NCBI GenBank assembly: GCA_965200465.1
Contig: OZ241358.1
Location: forward strand, 3,038,001 to 3,102,000
Reading direction: 5' to 3'
DNA length: 64,000 nt
Source of the DNA: Azophilus sp965200465
GTDB taxonomy: Bacteria; Pseudomonadota; Gammaproteobacteria; Pseudomonadales; Azotimanducaceae
The first letter of the stretch is position 1. Each line of letters begins with the position of its first letter. The position numbers were made by a program, and so were the translations under genes. Shown piece after piece: positions 44,406 through 54,104 of this stretch. The notes below the pieces were generated by a model. The model did not search any database and was not told the DNA's origin. It saw only the letters and a program-made list of their open reading frames with translations.

Positions 44406-45724
44406 CCGGCGGCAATCGCCAAGGCGGGGCCAAGGGCCGCAATGTGGTCGTCGTCGGCGCCCAGTGGGGAGACGAAGGCAAGGGCAAGATCGTTGACTTC
44501 CTCACCAAGGGGGCAGCCGTCGTCGTGCGTTGCCAAGGCGGCCACAACGCCGGCCACACCTTGGTGCGCAACGGCGAAAAAACCGTCCTGCACCTGATTC
44601 CGGCCGGCATCCTGCATCCGCACGCCTGCTGCATCATAGGCAACGGCGTGGTGCTGGACCCCAAGGCGTTGCTGCAGGAGCTCGCCGATTTGGAGGCCAG
44701 TGATGCATCGGTGCGGGACAGGCTGCGCATCAGCCCCGCTTGCCAGCTCATTCTGCCGCATCACATCCAACTGGACTTGGTTCGAGAGGCCGCTCTGGGC
44801 GCCGGCAAGATCGGCACCACCGGGCGCGGCATCGGGCCAGCCTACGAGGACAAGGCGGCAAGGCGCGGCCTGCGCGTGGGCGACCTGTTCCATTGGCGGG
44901 CGTTCGCGGACAAGCTGCGCGAGGTGATGGCGTACCACAACTTCGTGCTGCAGCACTACCACGGAGCGCCGCCGCTGGATTGCAACGAAACCCTGGACCA
45001 GTGCGCCGAGTTTTCCGAACAAATGCCGTCGCTGGTGGTGGACACGGTGGCTTTGTTGCATCAGTTCCGGGAGGAAGGCCGCAACATCCTCTTGGAAGGC
45101 GCTCAAGGCTCCCTGCTCGACCTGGACCTAGGCACCTATCCGTTCGTCACCTCCTCGAACACCACCGCCGCCGGCGCCGCCGGCGGCAGCGGCTTCGGCC
45201 CCATCCATCTGGACTATGTGCTGGGCGTCACCAAGGCTTACGCCACCCGAGTCGGGGCGGGGCCATTCCCCACGGAGTTGACGGGCGAGGCGGCGGCGCA
45301 TCTGGCGAAACGGGGCGTCGAATTCGGCGCAACCACCGGCCGGCCGCGGCGTTGCGGCTGGTTGGACGCGGCGGCGCTTAGGCACTCGGTGCGCATCAAC
45401 GGCATCACCGGCCTGTGTTTCACCAAGCTGGACGTCCTTGATGGCCTGCCGTCCATTGGGCTTTGCGTTGGTTACGATGCATCCAAGGCGCAGGGCGCCG
45501 CCCGCTTTGGCAGCGAGTATTATTCACAGCTTGAGCCGCAGTTGGAGATGCTGCCGGGATGGCGGGAATCCACCGCCGCCGCCCGCTCCCTGCAGGACTT
45601 GCCAACCAATGCGCGGCGCTACATCGAGCGCATTGAGGAGGTCGCGGGGGCGCCCATCCATATCATCTCCACTGGTCCGGACCGCAACGAGACCATTGTT
45701 CTGCAGGATCCGTTCAAGCCCTGA
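44402..45724 (+). CDS. purA: Adenylosuccinate synthetase
   Basis: A 440-residue GTP-dependent enzyme of AMP synthesis, joining IMP and aspartate. The P-loop-like GAQWGDEGKGK, the catalytic region NAGHTLV, and TTGRGIGPAYEDK are intact, as is the TTTGRPRRCGW base-binding area in variant form. The ATG overlaps the hisZ stop. The position after hflKC and hisZ is the standard gammaproteobacterial order. Confidence 0.97.
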   Translation: MTGGNRQGGAKGRNVVVVGAQWGDEGKGKIVDFLTKGAAVVVRCQGGHNAGHTLVRNGEKTVLHLIPAGILHPHACCIIGNGVVLDPKALLQELADLEASDASVRDRLRISPACQLILPHHIQLDLVREAALGAGKIGTTGRGIGPAYEDKAARRGLRVGDLFHWRAFADKLREVMAYHNFVLQHYHGAPPLDCNETLDQCAEFSEQMPSLVVDTVALLHQFREEGRNILLEGAQGSLLDLDLGTYPFVTSSNTTAAGAAGGSGFGPIHLDYVLGVTKAYATRVGAGPFPTELTGEAAAHLAKRGVEFGATTGRPRRCGWLDAAALRHSVRINGITGLCFTKLDVLDGLPSIGLCVGYDASKAQGAARFGSEYYSQLEPQLEMLPGWRESTAAARSLQDLPTNARRYIERIEEVAGAPIHIISTGPDRNETIVLQDPFKP

Positions 45725-45808
45725 ACCATCCTGCCGCCAAGGATTCCAATCGCAACCCCACCCCAAAACGGCTACACTGCCCACTGGCAATCGCGGACGC
45801 ATTGAGCC

Positions 45809-45997
45809 ATGTTGGACGCCAAACTGCTGGAAATCCTGGTTTGCCCGGTGAGCAAGGCGCCGCTGGTGCATCGTCGTGACCGGCAGGAGCTTTGGTGCCG
45901 GGCCAGCCGCTTGGCCTACCCCATTCGGGACGGCATCCCCTTTCTGCTTGAAGAGGAGGCGCGGAAGTTGACCCAGGATGAGGTGGACGCCCTCTAG
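45809..45997 (+). CDS. UPF0434/Trm112-like small protein
   Basis: A 62-residue protein with the family pattern LLEILVCPVSKAPL and LAYPIRDGIPFLLEEEAR. The second Cys of the usual CPxCK pair is Ser15 here, so zinc binding, if any, is weakened. Related proteins (YcaR) lie near lipid A genes or stand alone; their function is not firmly known. Confidence 0.85.
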   Translation: MLDAKLLEILVCPVSKAPLVHRRDRQELWCRASRLAYPIRDGIPFLLEEEARKLTQDEVDAL

Positions 45998-46011
45998 GGC
46001 CGGCTTTTTTT
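45988..46011 (+). terminator. Possible weak terminator
   Basis: GCCC-tcta-GGGC overlapping the stop codon is followed, after CGGC, by seven T residues (46005-46011). The stem is only four base pairs, so an intrinsic terminator is uncertain. Confidence 0.3.
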
Positions 46012-46211
46012 GGCCCCGCTACTGACCGATTAGTGCGGAGCGGAACTGGTCATAGGTCTCGCCGCCCACATAGATATAGACGCTGGGGTGATGGGGCGGG
46101 GACTTGTCCCAAACCCGTATCCCGGAGCCTTGGGCCAGCATTGCGGCAGGGCTGTAGATTGCTTTCCAACCCCAACAATGAACAATACGCCGAAACCGCC
46201 GGGAGCGCCCC

Positions 46212-47030
46212 ATGGACACCCTGCTTCGTCTAGCCGTCACGGTGCTTGCCGGCTACGCCGGCCTCTGCCTGTTGCTGTACTTGCTGCAGGAGCGGATGAT
46301 CTTCTTCCCGCAGCCGCTGGCCGGCCAACCGCAAGGGCCGCATGTGCAGCCGGCCAGCATCCAACGGGGCGCGGTGACCCTGCGCGGCTGGATAGTCAAT
46401 CCAAGGTCGGAAGGCCCGCTGCTGATCTACTTCGGCGGCAATGCGGAGGAAGCCTCCGAGCTTGTGGGCGCCTTCGCCAAGCTCGACGCCGTGACGGTGC
46501 TGATGAACTACCGGGGGTACGGCGAAAGCGACGGCAAGCCGGCGGCGGCGGACTTGATCGAAGACGCCGCCGCCTTGGTCGCAGCCATGGTCAGCCGGTT
46601 CGCAGAAGGTCAGTCGCCGCCGGCGGACGCCCGCCCCGTCATCCTGTTCGGACGCAGTCTGGGCAGCGGCATTGCCGCCCTGGCCGCACGGGCGCCGCAA
46701 GTCGATGGCCTTATCCTGCTAAGTCCCTACCGAAGCATCGCCGACATCGCCGCGCATCGGTTTCCCTTCGTGCCGGTGCGCTGGCTGCTGCGCCACGACA
46801 TTGACGCCACCCAAGCACTGGAGCAACTGCCGCAGCGGGTGCTGGCGCTGTACGCGCTGCGCGACCGAGTGGTGCCCACCGAGGAGTCGCAGGCCCTGCT
46901 GGACCTGCTTAGGTTCCCGCCGCAGGCGGTCGAGTTTCAAGGCGGGCACGGCATACCCCTGGAAACGCCGGCCATCTGGGCGGCTGTCGCCGCCTTCGTG
47001 CGGGAAACTGCAGACGTGCGCGGCCCCTAA
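46212..47030 (+). CDS. Membrane-anchored alpha/beta hydrolase (YfhR/Bem46-like)
   Basis: A 272-residue hydrolase with an N-terminal transmembrane helix (RLAVTVLAGYAGLCLLLYLL). The YFGGNAEEASE oxyanion segment, YRGYGESDG, the nucleophile FGRSLGSG, Asp in ALRDRVVPTEES and the His in GGHGIPLE make a complete triad. The probable substrate is an ester or lipid; unknown. A separate upstream region (46000-46211) contains no supported gene. Confidence 0.85.
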   Translation: MDTLLRLAVTVLAGYAGLCLLLYLLQERMIFFPQPLAGQPQGPHVQPASIQRGAVTLRGWIVNPRSEGPLLIYFGGNAEEASELVGAFAKLDAVTVLMNYRGYGESDGKPAAADLIEDAAALVAAMVSRFAEGQSPPADARPVILFGRSLGSGIAALAARAPQVDGLILLSPYRSIADIAAHRFPFVPVRWLLRHDIDATQALEQLPQRVLALYALRDRVVPTEESQALLDLLRFPPQAVEFQGGHGIPLETPAIWAAVAAFVRETADVRGP

Positions 47031-47123
47031 GCGCCGGCCGCCGGCCAATGGCAACGGCCTTTCGGGAATGTGGTAAGTTGCGGGCCTTGATGCGCGAGAA
47101 ACCAACTTAGGAGGCAACGCCGA

Positions 47124-47417
47124 ATGCCGGGGCGGAACATTGAAGTCGAGGCGGCGGTCTTTCGCCGCCTGCTCAAGCACTTGGACGAGCACAAGGAGGT
47201 GCAGAACATCGAGCTGATGAACTTGGCCGGTTTCTGCCGCAACTGCCTGTCCAAGTGGTATCGCGCCGAGGCCGCGGAGCGGGGCGTCCACATGGAGCTT
47301 GAGGATGCGCGGGAGTTGGTTTACGGCATGCCCTACAGCGAATGGAAGGCCCGCCACCAGCGGGAGGCGTCGCCGGAGCAGGCGCGGCAATTCCAAGCGC
47401 GGCAACAGCCCGCTTGA
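47124..47417 (+). CDS. DUF1244 domain protein
   Basis: A 97-residue protein matching DUF1244: NLAGFCRNCLSKWYRAEA and LVYGMPYSEWKARHQ are its signature segments. These are small cytoplasmic proteins of unknown function common in proteobacteria. The TTAGGAGGC upstream of the ATG is a strong ribosome binding site. It converges on a small membrane-protein gene. Confidence 0.88.
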   Translation: MPGRNIEVEAAVFRRLLKHLDEHKEVQNIELMNLAGFCRNCLSKWYRAEAAERGVHMELEDARELVYGMPYSEWKARHQREASPEQARQFQARQQPA

Positions 47418-47421
47418 ACCC

Positions 47422-47703
47422 TCAAGGCTGCGCCAACGCCCGCCGCCGAACGCCGCGCCTGTGGCGCCACTTGGCCAAACCCAGCAGCAGGCCGCAGCAG
47501 GCCGCCATGCCAACAAACAAGGCCACGAAGCCGAGGCTGGCCCACAGGTATTGCAGCAGGTTGCGCCCGCCCACCCCATAGGCGTCCGCCAGCCAATGGA
47601 TGGCCAAAGCCACCGCCAAGCCGCCGAGCAGGATCGTGCGGGCCAAACGCCGCTGATTCCGTGCGCGGCCCGGCGCCGGCCGGCCGGCGAGGCGCTTTTG
47701 CAC
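47422..47703 (-). CDS. Small membrane protein, two predicted TM segments
   Basis: The C-terminal part shows two hydrophobic segments (TILLGGLAVALAIHWLADAYGVGG, split by a short loop, and WASLGFVALFVGMAACCGLLLGLA) flanked by Arg-rich ends. The start is uncertain: a GTG at 47703 avoids overlap, while an ATG at 47778 would overlap the end of the FKBP gene by 38 bases. Family not recognised. It may be cotranscribed with the upstream FKBP gene. Confidence 0.55.
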   Translation of the reverse strand: MQKRLAGRPAPGRARNQRRLARTILLGGLAVALAIHWLADAYGVGGRNLLQYLWASLGFVALFVGMAACCGLLLGLAKWRHRRGVRRRALAQP

Positions 47704-47740
47704 GGCGTCAGCGCGATGCTGCTTGCTGAACTCCGCTGAG

Positions 47741-48271
47741 TTACTGCTCTTCTTCTTCAAAGCTAAGCAGTTCCACATCGAAGATCAGGGTTGCGCCCGG
47801 GCCGATGAGTTCACCTACGCCTTGGTCTCCGTAGGCCAGTTCCGGCGGAACGGTGAGCCGCCACTTGGCACCGGGGGACATCAACTGCAACGCCTCCGTC
47901 CAGCCCGGGATGACTTGATCCAAGCGGAAATTGGTGGGCAAGCCCCGCTCACGGGAACTGTCAAAGACGGTGCCGTCAACCAAGCGGCCCTCGTAATGCA
48001 CCGTCACGGCGTCCGTTGCTTGCGGGCGCGGGCCGTCGGCGGCCACCAACACCTGATAGCGCAACCCCGAAGGCAGGACGACCTCCGGAGGCGCCGCATT
48101 CGCGCCTTCGGCCTCCGCCTCCGCTGGGGCGGCCTGCACGGACGCCGCCACGTCGGATTCGGCCTCTGCGTCGTCCGCCCCCGCCAACGCCTGAGGATCG
48201 GCGCCGCCGCAGCCGCCAACCATCAAAGCCACCGCCAACCCAAGACCAAATGAAACCTTTCCGCACCGCAT
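47741..48271 (-). CDS. FKBP-type peptidyl-prolyl isomerase lipoprotein
   Basis: A 176-residue protein. ATG 48271 has GGAGGAAAG upstream and gives a signal peptide with the lipobox VGGC. An Ala/Glu-rich linker leads to an FKBP domain: VTVHYEGRLVDGTVFDSSRERG, VIPGWTEALQLM and PPELAYGDQG are the hallmark blocks. It should catalyse proline isomerisation in the cell envelope, anchored to a membrane. Confidence 0.92.
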   Translation of the reverse strand: MRCGKVSFGLGLAVALMVGGCGGADPQALAGADDAEAESDVAASVQAAPAEAEAEGANAAPPEVVLPSGLRYQVLVAADGPRPQATDAVTVHYEGRLVDGTVFDSSRERGLPTNFRLDQVIPGWTEALQLMSPGAKWRLTVPPELAYGDQGVGELIGPGATLIFDVELLSFEEEEQ

Positions 48272-48563
48272 GGACTTTCCTCCGCGTCGATTCACCAACG
48301 GCGGCCCAAGCCGCCGAACCCATCCATGCGCAAGCCTGGTCGCCTGCGCAAGGCGGCCGCCCGCCGGACCCCGCCCCCGCCGCCAAGCGCGGCTGGACCA
48401 ATTCCCAAGCCGTTGGGCAAATCAATGCCGCCGTCGCTATAATAACAGTGGACCGTCCCGCAATTGAATGCGCCAACCCCCGGCAATGCGCCGCTTGGCT
48501 GTTTGCCTTGAGGTGCCTTTGCTTGCAGGGCGGCGCGGAGTTTACAGCCACTTGAGCCTGTGC

Positions 48564-50720
48564 ATGCCAGCGATTCGAACCCTCGCCGCCGCCGCCCTTG
48601 GCGCGGTTTTCGCCAGCGCGGCCGGCCCATGCGTCGCCGCCGAGGCGCCTGTTCTGGCCCCCTTGGACGTGCATCCGCGCACCAGCCTGACCATCGTTGA
48701 GCAGTTGCGCCACAACCACTATGTGCGCAGGTCCTTGGACGACGCAACGTCCAGCGAAGTCCTCGACAACTATCTGAACACCCTTGACGGCGCCCGCCTG
48801 TACTTCACCGCCGCCGACATCGCCGTCATCAACAACTACCGCCATGCGCTTGACGACGCCTTCAAGCGCGGCGACCTTAGGCCGGCGTTCGACATCTTCA
48901 ACCGCTACCAGCAGCGCTTGGTGGAGCGGCTGGAGTACCTGCTAGCGGAGTTGACCAAGGGCGTTGACGCCTTCGACTTCACGCTCGACGACGCCATCGA
49001 GCTGGACCGCAGCGAAGCGCCCTGGCCGGCGGACGCCGAGTCGGTCAACGAGAATTGGCGCAAACGCCTCAAGAGCGCCGTGCTCAACATGAAGCTGAAC
49101 GGCAAGGCGGACGAGGAAATTCAGGAACTGCTGGCCAAACGCTACCGCAACCGCTTGAAGCAGGCCCTGCAAACCAAGAGCGAAGACGCCTTCGGCCTGT
49201 ACGTCAACGCCCTGACCAGCGCCTATGACCCCCACACCAGGTACTTTTCGCCGCGCACGTCGCAGAATTTCAAAATCAACATGTCGCTTTCGCTGCAGGG
49301 CATAGGCGCAGTGCTGCGCAGCGAGGACGAATACACCTCCGTGGTTCGCCTCGTGCCGGCTGGGCCGGCCGCCAAGTCCGGCAGGATCAAGCCGTCGGAC
49401 CGCATCGTCAGCGTGGGCCAAGGGCGGCGCGGCCCCTTGATCGACGTGGTGGGCTGGCGCCTTGACGACGTGGTGGAGCTGATTCGCGGCCCCAAGGGCT
49501 CCACGGTGCGCCTTGAAGTGGTGCCGGACGAATCCAAGGAGCAGGTTGCAAAGGTCGTGCAGCTCATGCGCAACACCGTGAAGCTGGAGGAGCAGGCCGC
49601 TCAGAAGAAGGTTCTAAGCCTGAACCGCGACGGACGCACCTACCGGGTGGGCGTTGTTGAAATCCAAACTTTCTATGCGGACTTCAAGGCCCTCAAGGAC
49701 GGCGACTCCCAATATCGCAGCACCGCCACGGATGTCGAGCGGCTGATCCGGGAACTCGACGCCGAAGGCATCGACGGCTTGGTGGTGGACTTGCGCAACA
49801 ACGGCGGCGGCTCCCTGCAGGAAGCCGACAGGCTGACCGGCCTGTTCATCCGCTCCGGGCCCACGGTGCAGGTGAAGCCGGCCCGCCGCCAGCCGAACAT
49901 TTACGAGGATGTTGACGACGGGGTGGTTTGGGACGGCCCCTTGGCGGTGATGGTGAACCGGCTTTCCGCCTCCGCCTCGGAGATCTTCGCCGGCGCCATT
50001 CAAGACTACGGGCGCGGCCTAGTCATCGGCAGCCGCACCTTCGGCAAGGGCACGGTGCAAACCCTGGTGCCCCTCAACCGCGGGCAGCTTAAGATCACCG
50101 CCGCCAAGTTTTACCGGGTCTCCGGGCGCAGCACTCAACACCAAGGCGTTCTGCCGGACATCGAATTCCCGGAAATTTACAACGCGGAGCACATCGGCGA
50201 GAGCACTCTGGACGGCGCCATGCCTTGGGATCAAATCCAGCCGGCGGCCTATCGCCAGGCCGGCGGCATACACAGGGCGCTGGCCTTCCTAGGTTCCCGG
50301 CACACCGAGCGGGTGGCCGAAAATCCGGATTTCGCCTACCTGCGGCGCTTGGCCGAGCGCATCAAGAGCAACGCGGAAACCGCAAGCCTTTCGCTGAACG
50401 AAGAGGTGCGCCGCCACGAAATGGCGGAGGAGGAAGCCTGGCGCCTTGACTTGGAAAACGCCCTGCGCTCGGCCAAGGGCGAGCCGCTCCTGAAGAGCTT
50501 GGACGACTTGGAGGCGGAGGACGATCCAGCCGCCTCTGAGGAGGACGAGGAGGGCGAGGAGGACATTGACGCCGCCGACCCCTTGCTGGCGGAGGCCGGC
50601 GAAGTGCTGGTGGATCTGATCGGCTTCGGGCGCCAGGTGGCGATGCTGGAGCCTGGCGCCGCGCCCGTCCCTACGGTTGGGAGCATCCCCGCCCCGGCCG
50701 CCGTGGGCGTCTCGGACTAA
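48564..50720 (+). CDS. prc: Tail-specific carboxy-terminal protease Prc
   Basis: A 718-residue periplasmic protease of family S41. ATG 48564 starts a signal peptide (LAAAALGAVFASAAGPCVAA). A helical N-terminal domain with YDPHTRYFSP is followed by a PDZ domain (GIGAVLRSEDEYTSVVRLVPAGPA), then the protease core with nucleophile Ser in SASASEIF and Lys in FGKGTVQ. It trims C-termini of envelope proteins such as lipoproteins and PBP3. A highly acidic segment (EAEDDPAASEEDEEGEED) near the C-terminus is unusual. Confidence 0.93.
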   Translation: MPAIRTLAAAALGAVFASAAGPCVAAEAPVLAPLDVHPRTSLTIVEQLRHNHYVRRSLDDATSSEVLDNYLNTLDGARLYFTAADIAVINNYRHALDDAFKRGDLRPAFDIFNRYQQRLVERLEYLLAELTKGVDAFDFTLDDAIELDRSEAPWPADAESVNENWRKRLKSAVLNMKLNGKADEEIQELLAKRYRNRLKQALQTKSEDAFGLYVNALTSAYDPHTRYFSPRTSQNFKINMSLSLQGIGAVLRSEDEYTSVVRLVPAGPAAKSGRIKPSDRIVSVGQGRRGPLIDVVGWRLDDVVELIRGPKGSTVRLEVVPDESKEQVAKVVQLMRNTVKLEEQAAQKKVLSLNRDGRTYRVGVVEIQTFYADFKALKDGDSQYRSTATDVERLIRELDAEGIDGLVVDLRNNGGGSLQEADRLTGLFIRSGPTVQVKPARRQPNIYEDVDDGVVWDGPLAVMVNRLSASASEIFAGAIQDYGRGLVIGSRTFGKGTVQTLVPLNRGQLKITAAKFYRVSGRSTQHQGVLPDIEFPEIYNAEHIGESTLDGAMPWDQIQPAAYRQAGGIHRALAFLGSRHTERVAENPDFAYLRRLAERIKSNAETASLSLNEEVRRHEMAEEEAWRLDLENALRSAKGEPLLKSLDDLEAEDDPAASEEDEEGEEDIDAADPLLAEAGEVLVDLIGFGRQVAMLEPGAAPVPTVGSIPAPAAVGVSD

Positions 50721-50747
50721 AGCGCCGGGAACCGCTACGGGGGCGCT

Positions 50748-52745
50748 CTACTCCGGCAGCAGGAAGTTCAGGGCGCGGCTGTCGATGGTTTGCAGCAAGG
50801 CCGCCTGAAACGCTGCAAGGCTTAAAGTGTGCTGCGCCTTTTGGCCATAGCGCCGCAGCGTGACCTTGCCCTCCGCCGCCTCCCGCTCGCCGACCACCAA
50901 GAGGTTCGGAATCTTCATGGTCACGCCTTGGCGAATCTTCTTGGCGACCGTGTCGCTGGACGGCGCCCGCTCCGCCCGCACCATGCGCTCGCGCAGAGCC
51001 GAGACGATCTTGTCGGCATAGCCGTCAAAGCGCTCCGACACCGTGATGACCTGCACCTGCACCGGCGCCAGCCAAGTGGGAAAGGCGCCGCCGTAGTGCT
51101 CCAGCAGAAAGGCCACCATGCGCTCATGGGTGCTCAGGGGCGCTCGATGGATGCAGTAGGGCGTGTGCAGTTCCCCATCGGCGCCGACGTAGCGCAAGCC
51201 AAGCGACTCCGGCTGCGAGAAGTCCAACTGCACGGTGGAAAGGGACTCCTCCCGGCCGGTGACCGTAGTGAATTGAATGTCGATCTTGGGGCCGTAGAAG
51301 GCGGCCTCGCCCAAGCCGTCCACATAGTTGACGCCCATTTCCCGCAGCACCTCCGCCAGGATGGCTTCGGAGCGGGTCCAAGCGTCAGGGTTGTCAACGT
51401 ACTTCTCCCGGCCCTTGGGGTCCTCCGGGTCCCAGCGGGACAGACGCACCGCATAGCCATGGAGGCCGAGCACCTCGTAGGCCCGCTGGTAGAGGCGCAT
51501 CACCGCCTTGAACTCCTCCTTGATCTGCGCCTCGGTGCAGTAGATGTGGGCGTCGTTCATGCACATGCCCCGCACCCGCAGCAGGCCGCCGACGGCACCG
51601 GACTCCTCCCAGCGGTAAACATGCCCGTACTCGGCAAGACGCAGGGGAAGCTCCCTGTAGCTGCGGGGTGAGGAGGCAAAAACCCTGTGGTGGTGCGGGC
51701 AGTTCATGGGCCGCAGGCGGTAGGCGTCCTTGACGTTCGCGGCGTCCCGCAACTGCAATTTCGACTCAACCCTCAAGGTCTGCCTAGCATCCGCCTCCAA
51801 CTCGGAGGAAGCGCCCCCGGAACCCGCCTGCTCCGCCCTTGCCCGTTCCGCTGCGTCATTCGAGCCGGAATTCGGCCCGACGGCGGCGGGCGGCGAAACG
51901 TCCACCGCCTGCTCCACCACCTGCATGGCGGGATACATGTCGTCCGCGTAGTAGGGCAGATGCCCGGACTTGAAGTAGAGCGCCTCCCGCGCCAGTTGCG
52001 GGGTGGCGACCCGTTGGTAGCCGGCCTTGAACTCCAGTTCCTTGGCCAGCTTCTCCAATTCATCCCGAACGACGGTGCCGTTCGGCAGCCACAGGGGCAG
52101 CCCTCGGCCCACCTCGTTGTCGATGGCGAAGATGCCAAGCTCCCGCCCCAGCTTCTTGTGGTCCCGGGCCTGCGCCTCCTCCCAACGGACGACCTGGGCG
52201 TCCAGCGCCTCTTTGTCCGCGAAGGCCCAGGCGTAGATGCGGGTCATCATCACGTTGTCCGAATCCCCGCGCCAATAGGCGCCGGCAACGCTCCTCAGCT
52301 TGAAGGCGTCCCGGGGAATCTCCTTAGTGGTCTCCACATGGGGGCCTTCGCACATGTCGAGGAAGGGGCCGTTGCGGTAAAAGGAAAGCTCCTGCAAGCC
52401 GTGCTTTTCGATCAGCTCCGCGCCGTACTCCCGCTTGTGGGGTTCCCCCATTTCGTCAATGCGCCGCAAGGCGGCGGCGGCCGGCAAGTCCTCCCGATAA
52501 AAGCGCTGGCCCTTCTTGATGATCCGCCTCATGCGCCGCTCGATTTCCGGGAAGTCCGCCTCGGTGACCGGCTCGCTTAGGATGAAGTCGTAGTAGAAGC
52601 CGTCCTTGATGGGGGGGCCAAAGCCGAGTTTGGAGCCGGGCCGCATCTCCAGCACCGCCTGGGCCAGCACATGGGCCAAGCTGTGGCGAACCCGGTGCAG
52701 TTCGCCATCCCGTCGCTCATCGCCGCTGCGTTCCAAGGAAGCCAT
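50748..52745 (-). CDS. thrS: Threonyl-tRNA synthetase lacking the N-terminal TGS domain
   Basis: A 665-residue class II synthetase. It begins almost at once with the N2 editing domain (HSLAHVLAQAVLE, CEGPHV), without the roughly 60-residue TGS domain of most bacterial enzymes. Between the MYPAMQVVEQ and RLRPMNCPHHH motifs about 60 residues rich in Ala, Ser and Glu are inserted. Catalytic motif 2 (RWEESGAVGGLLRVRG) and motif 3 are intact, as is the anticodon domain. ATG 52745 is chosen; the frame is open to 52796. The usual neighbours infC, rpmI and rplT are absent. Confidence 0.92.
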   Translation of the reverse strand: MASLERSGDERRDGELHRVRHSLAHVLAQAVLEMRPGSKLGFGPPIKDGFYYDFILSEPVTEADFPEIERRMRRIIKKGQRFYREDLPAAAALRRIDEMGEPHKREYGAELIEKHGLQELSFYRNGPFLDMCEGPHVETTKEIPRDAFKLRSVAGAYWRGDSDNVMMTRIYAWAFADKEALDAQVVRWEEAQARDHKKLGRELGIFAIDNEVGRGLPLWLPNGTVVRDELEKLAKELEFKAGYQRVATPQLAREALYFKSGHLPYYADDMYPAMQVVEQAVDVSPPAAVGPNSGSNDAAERARAEQAGSGGASSELEADARQTLRVESKLQLRDAANVKDAYRLRPMNCPHHHRVFASSPRSYRELPLRLAEYGHVYRWEESGAVGGLLRVRGMCMNDAHIYCTEAQIKEEFKAVMRLYQRAYEVLGLHGYAVRLSRWDPEDPKGREKYVDNPDAWTRSEAILAEVLREMGVNYVDGLGEAAFYGPKIDIQFTTVTGREESLSTVQLDFSQPESLGLRYVGADGELHTPYCIHRAPLSTHERMVAFLLEHYGGAFPTWLAPVQVQVITVSERFDGYADKIVSALRERMVRAERAPSSDTVAKKIRQGVTMKIPNLLVVGEREAAEGKVTLRRYGQKAQHTLSLAAFQAALLQTIDSRALNFLLPE

Positions 52746-52874
52746 GACGCACCCACCAAGCAAAACCAGCCCGGCACATCCCGCAAGGGCCGCCACCGAG
52801 CGCAGAATGCAAATGATATCGGCAGGGCCAAGGCTTTCCCACCGCCAAGTTGCGTTCCGGCGGCCCGCACCATA

Positions 52875-52892
52875 ACATAACGTCTGTTATGT
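52875..52892. promoter_or_regulatory. TetR-type palindromic operator 1
   Basis: ACATAACGTCTGTTATGT: perfect 7-base arms around GTCT, 18 bases before the start of the luciferase-like monooxygenase gene. It differs from the second site (55728-55745) at one base. The regulator gene lies in the same unit. Confidence 0.75.
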
Positions 52893-52910
52893 GAAAAAGG
52901 GCGGCCCCTG

Positions 52911-54104
52911 GTGAAGTTGGACATTTTCAGCGAAGTGCAGAAGCGTCACTGCGAAAGCAACGGCGGTTTCCAGCAGTTGTTGGCCGAAACTCTGGAGCAA
53001 GCAAGGGCCGCCGACCGGGCCGGGTTCGCCTGTTGGTGGCAGGTGGAGCATCATTGCACGGATGACTTCAGCTACAGCTCCAGCCCGGAAATGCTGCTGC
53101 AGGCCGTGGCCGGACAGACCCGGAACATGCGCATCGGCCACGCCGGGGTCTTGGCGCCGGCCGCCATCAACCATCCCCTGCGCGTGGCGGAGCGCACCTC
53201 CCTGCTTGACGTGCTGAGCGCTGGGCGGCTGGAGGTGGGGCTGGCCAAGTCCGGCGGCCGCGAATGGAGCACCTTCATGGTCTCCCAGGACGAGGCGGAG
53301 GCGGATTTGGTGCAGCTCACCCAAGTGCTGCCCGGCGCTTGGACGAACAATGCCCTCAACTGGCGGGGCGAGCGCTGGTCGGTCAAGGGCCGCAACGTAC
53401 TGCCCAAGCCGATGCAGGCGCCCCATCCGCCCATTTGGCACACCTGCTCCAGTCCGCCTTCGTTTGTCCGCGCCGGCAAGCTGGGCGTGGGCGTGCTGGC
53501 CACCACCATGTTTGCGCCGGTCACCGCCTTGGCGGAAATGCTCGACGGCTACCGGCAGGCGATTGCCCAAACCGAGGAGGCCGCTGGCGGCATCATCAAC
53601 AATCAAGTGGGTGTGTTCACTTTCGTGCATGCGGCGCGGTCCACCAAGGAGGCGGTGCAAAGCGGCGCCCCGCGCTCGGCGCTTTGGTACACCAGTTCAG
53701 CGCCTAGGGTGTTTCATGTGGCGCGGGAGGTCTTCTACCAAGCCATCCGCGGCCAAACCGACCCGCGGGCGCGGCCCTCCATTGTCGCCTTGGACAAACC
53801 GGAGGAAGCGGACCCAAACGACGTCTCGGACCCCAACCCAGTGGTGGCGCTGATGAAGCGCGAGTTCGCCGGCGAGGAGCTGTCCAATGAGGAGATCTTC
53901 GAGACCATCCGCCATCTGGATTCCGTCATCATCGGCGATTTGGAGACCTGCCGCCGCAAGATGGCGGTCTATAGGGACCTCGGCATCGACAGATTGATGT
54001 GCTTGTTGCAATATGGAGAAATACCTCATCCACGCATCCTGTCCTCCATAGACCTGATCGGCGGCGAATTGATCCCCTACTTCGACCAACCCGGCGGCGC
54101 TTGA
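52911..54104 (+). CDS. Luciferase-like flavin-dependent monooxygenase
   Basis: A 397-residue LLM-class TIM-barrel oxygenase using reduced flavin. The N-terminal VKLDIFSEVQKRH, FACWWQVEHH and the AERTSLLDVLSAGRLEVGLAKS block are typical. It starts with GTG 18 bases downstream of the palindromic operator and its stop overlaps the cyclase gene (TGATG). Oxidation or Baeyer-Villiger-type cleavage of a hydrophobic substrate is possible; the substrate is unknown. Confidence 0.88.
   Translation: MKLDIFSEVQKRHCESNGGFQQLLAETLEQARAADRAGFACWWQVEHHCTDDFSYSSSPEMLLQAVAGQTRNMRIGHAGVLAPAAINHPLRVAERTSLLDVLSAGRLEVGLAKSGGREWSTFMVSQDEAEADLVQLTQVLPGAWTNNALNWRGERWSVKGRNVLPKPMQAPHPPIWHTCSSPPSFVRAGKLGVGVLATTMFAPVTALAEMLDGYRQAIAQTEEAAGGIINNQVGVFTFVHAARSTKEAVQSGAPRSALWYTSSAPRVFHVAREVFYQAIRGQTDPRARPSIVALDKPEEADPNDVSDPNPVVALMKREFAGEELSNEEIFETIRHLDSVIIGDLETCRRKMAVYRDLGIDRLMCLLQYGEIPHPRILSSIDLIGGELIPYFDQPGGA

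Noticed and set aside
46019..46240. 73-residue minus-strand frame ending YDQFRSALIGQ
   Set aside because: Faintly like a KTSC-type fragment, but overlaps a hydrolase start and has no supporting start signal.
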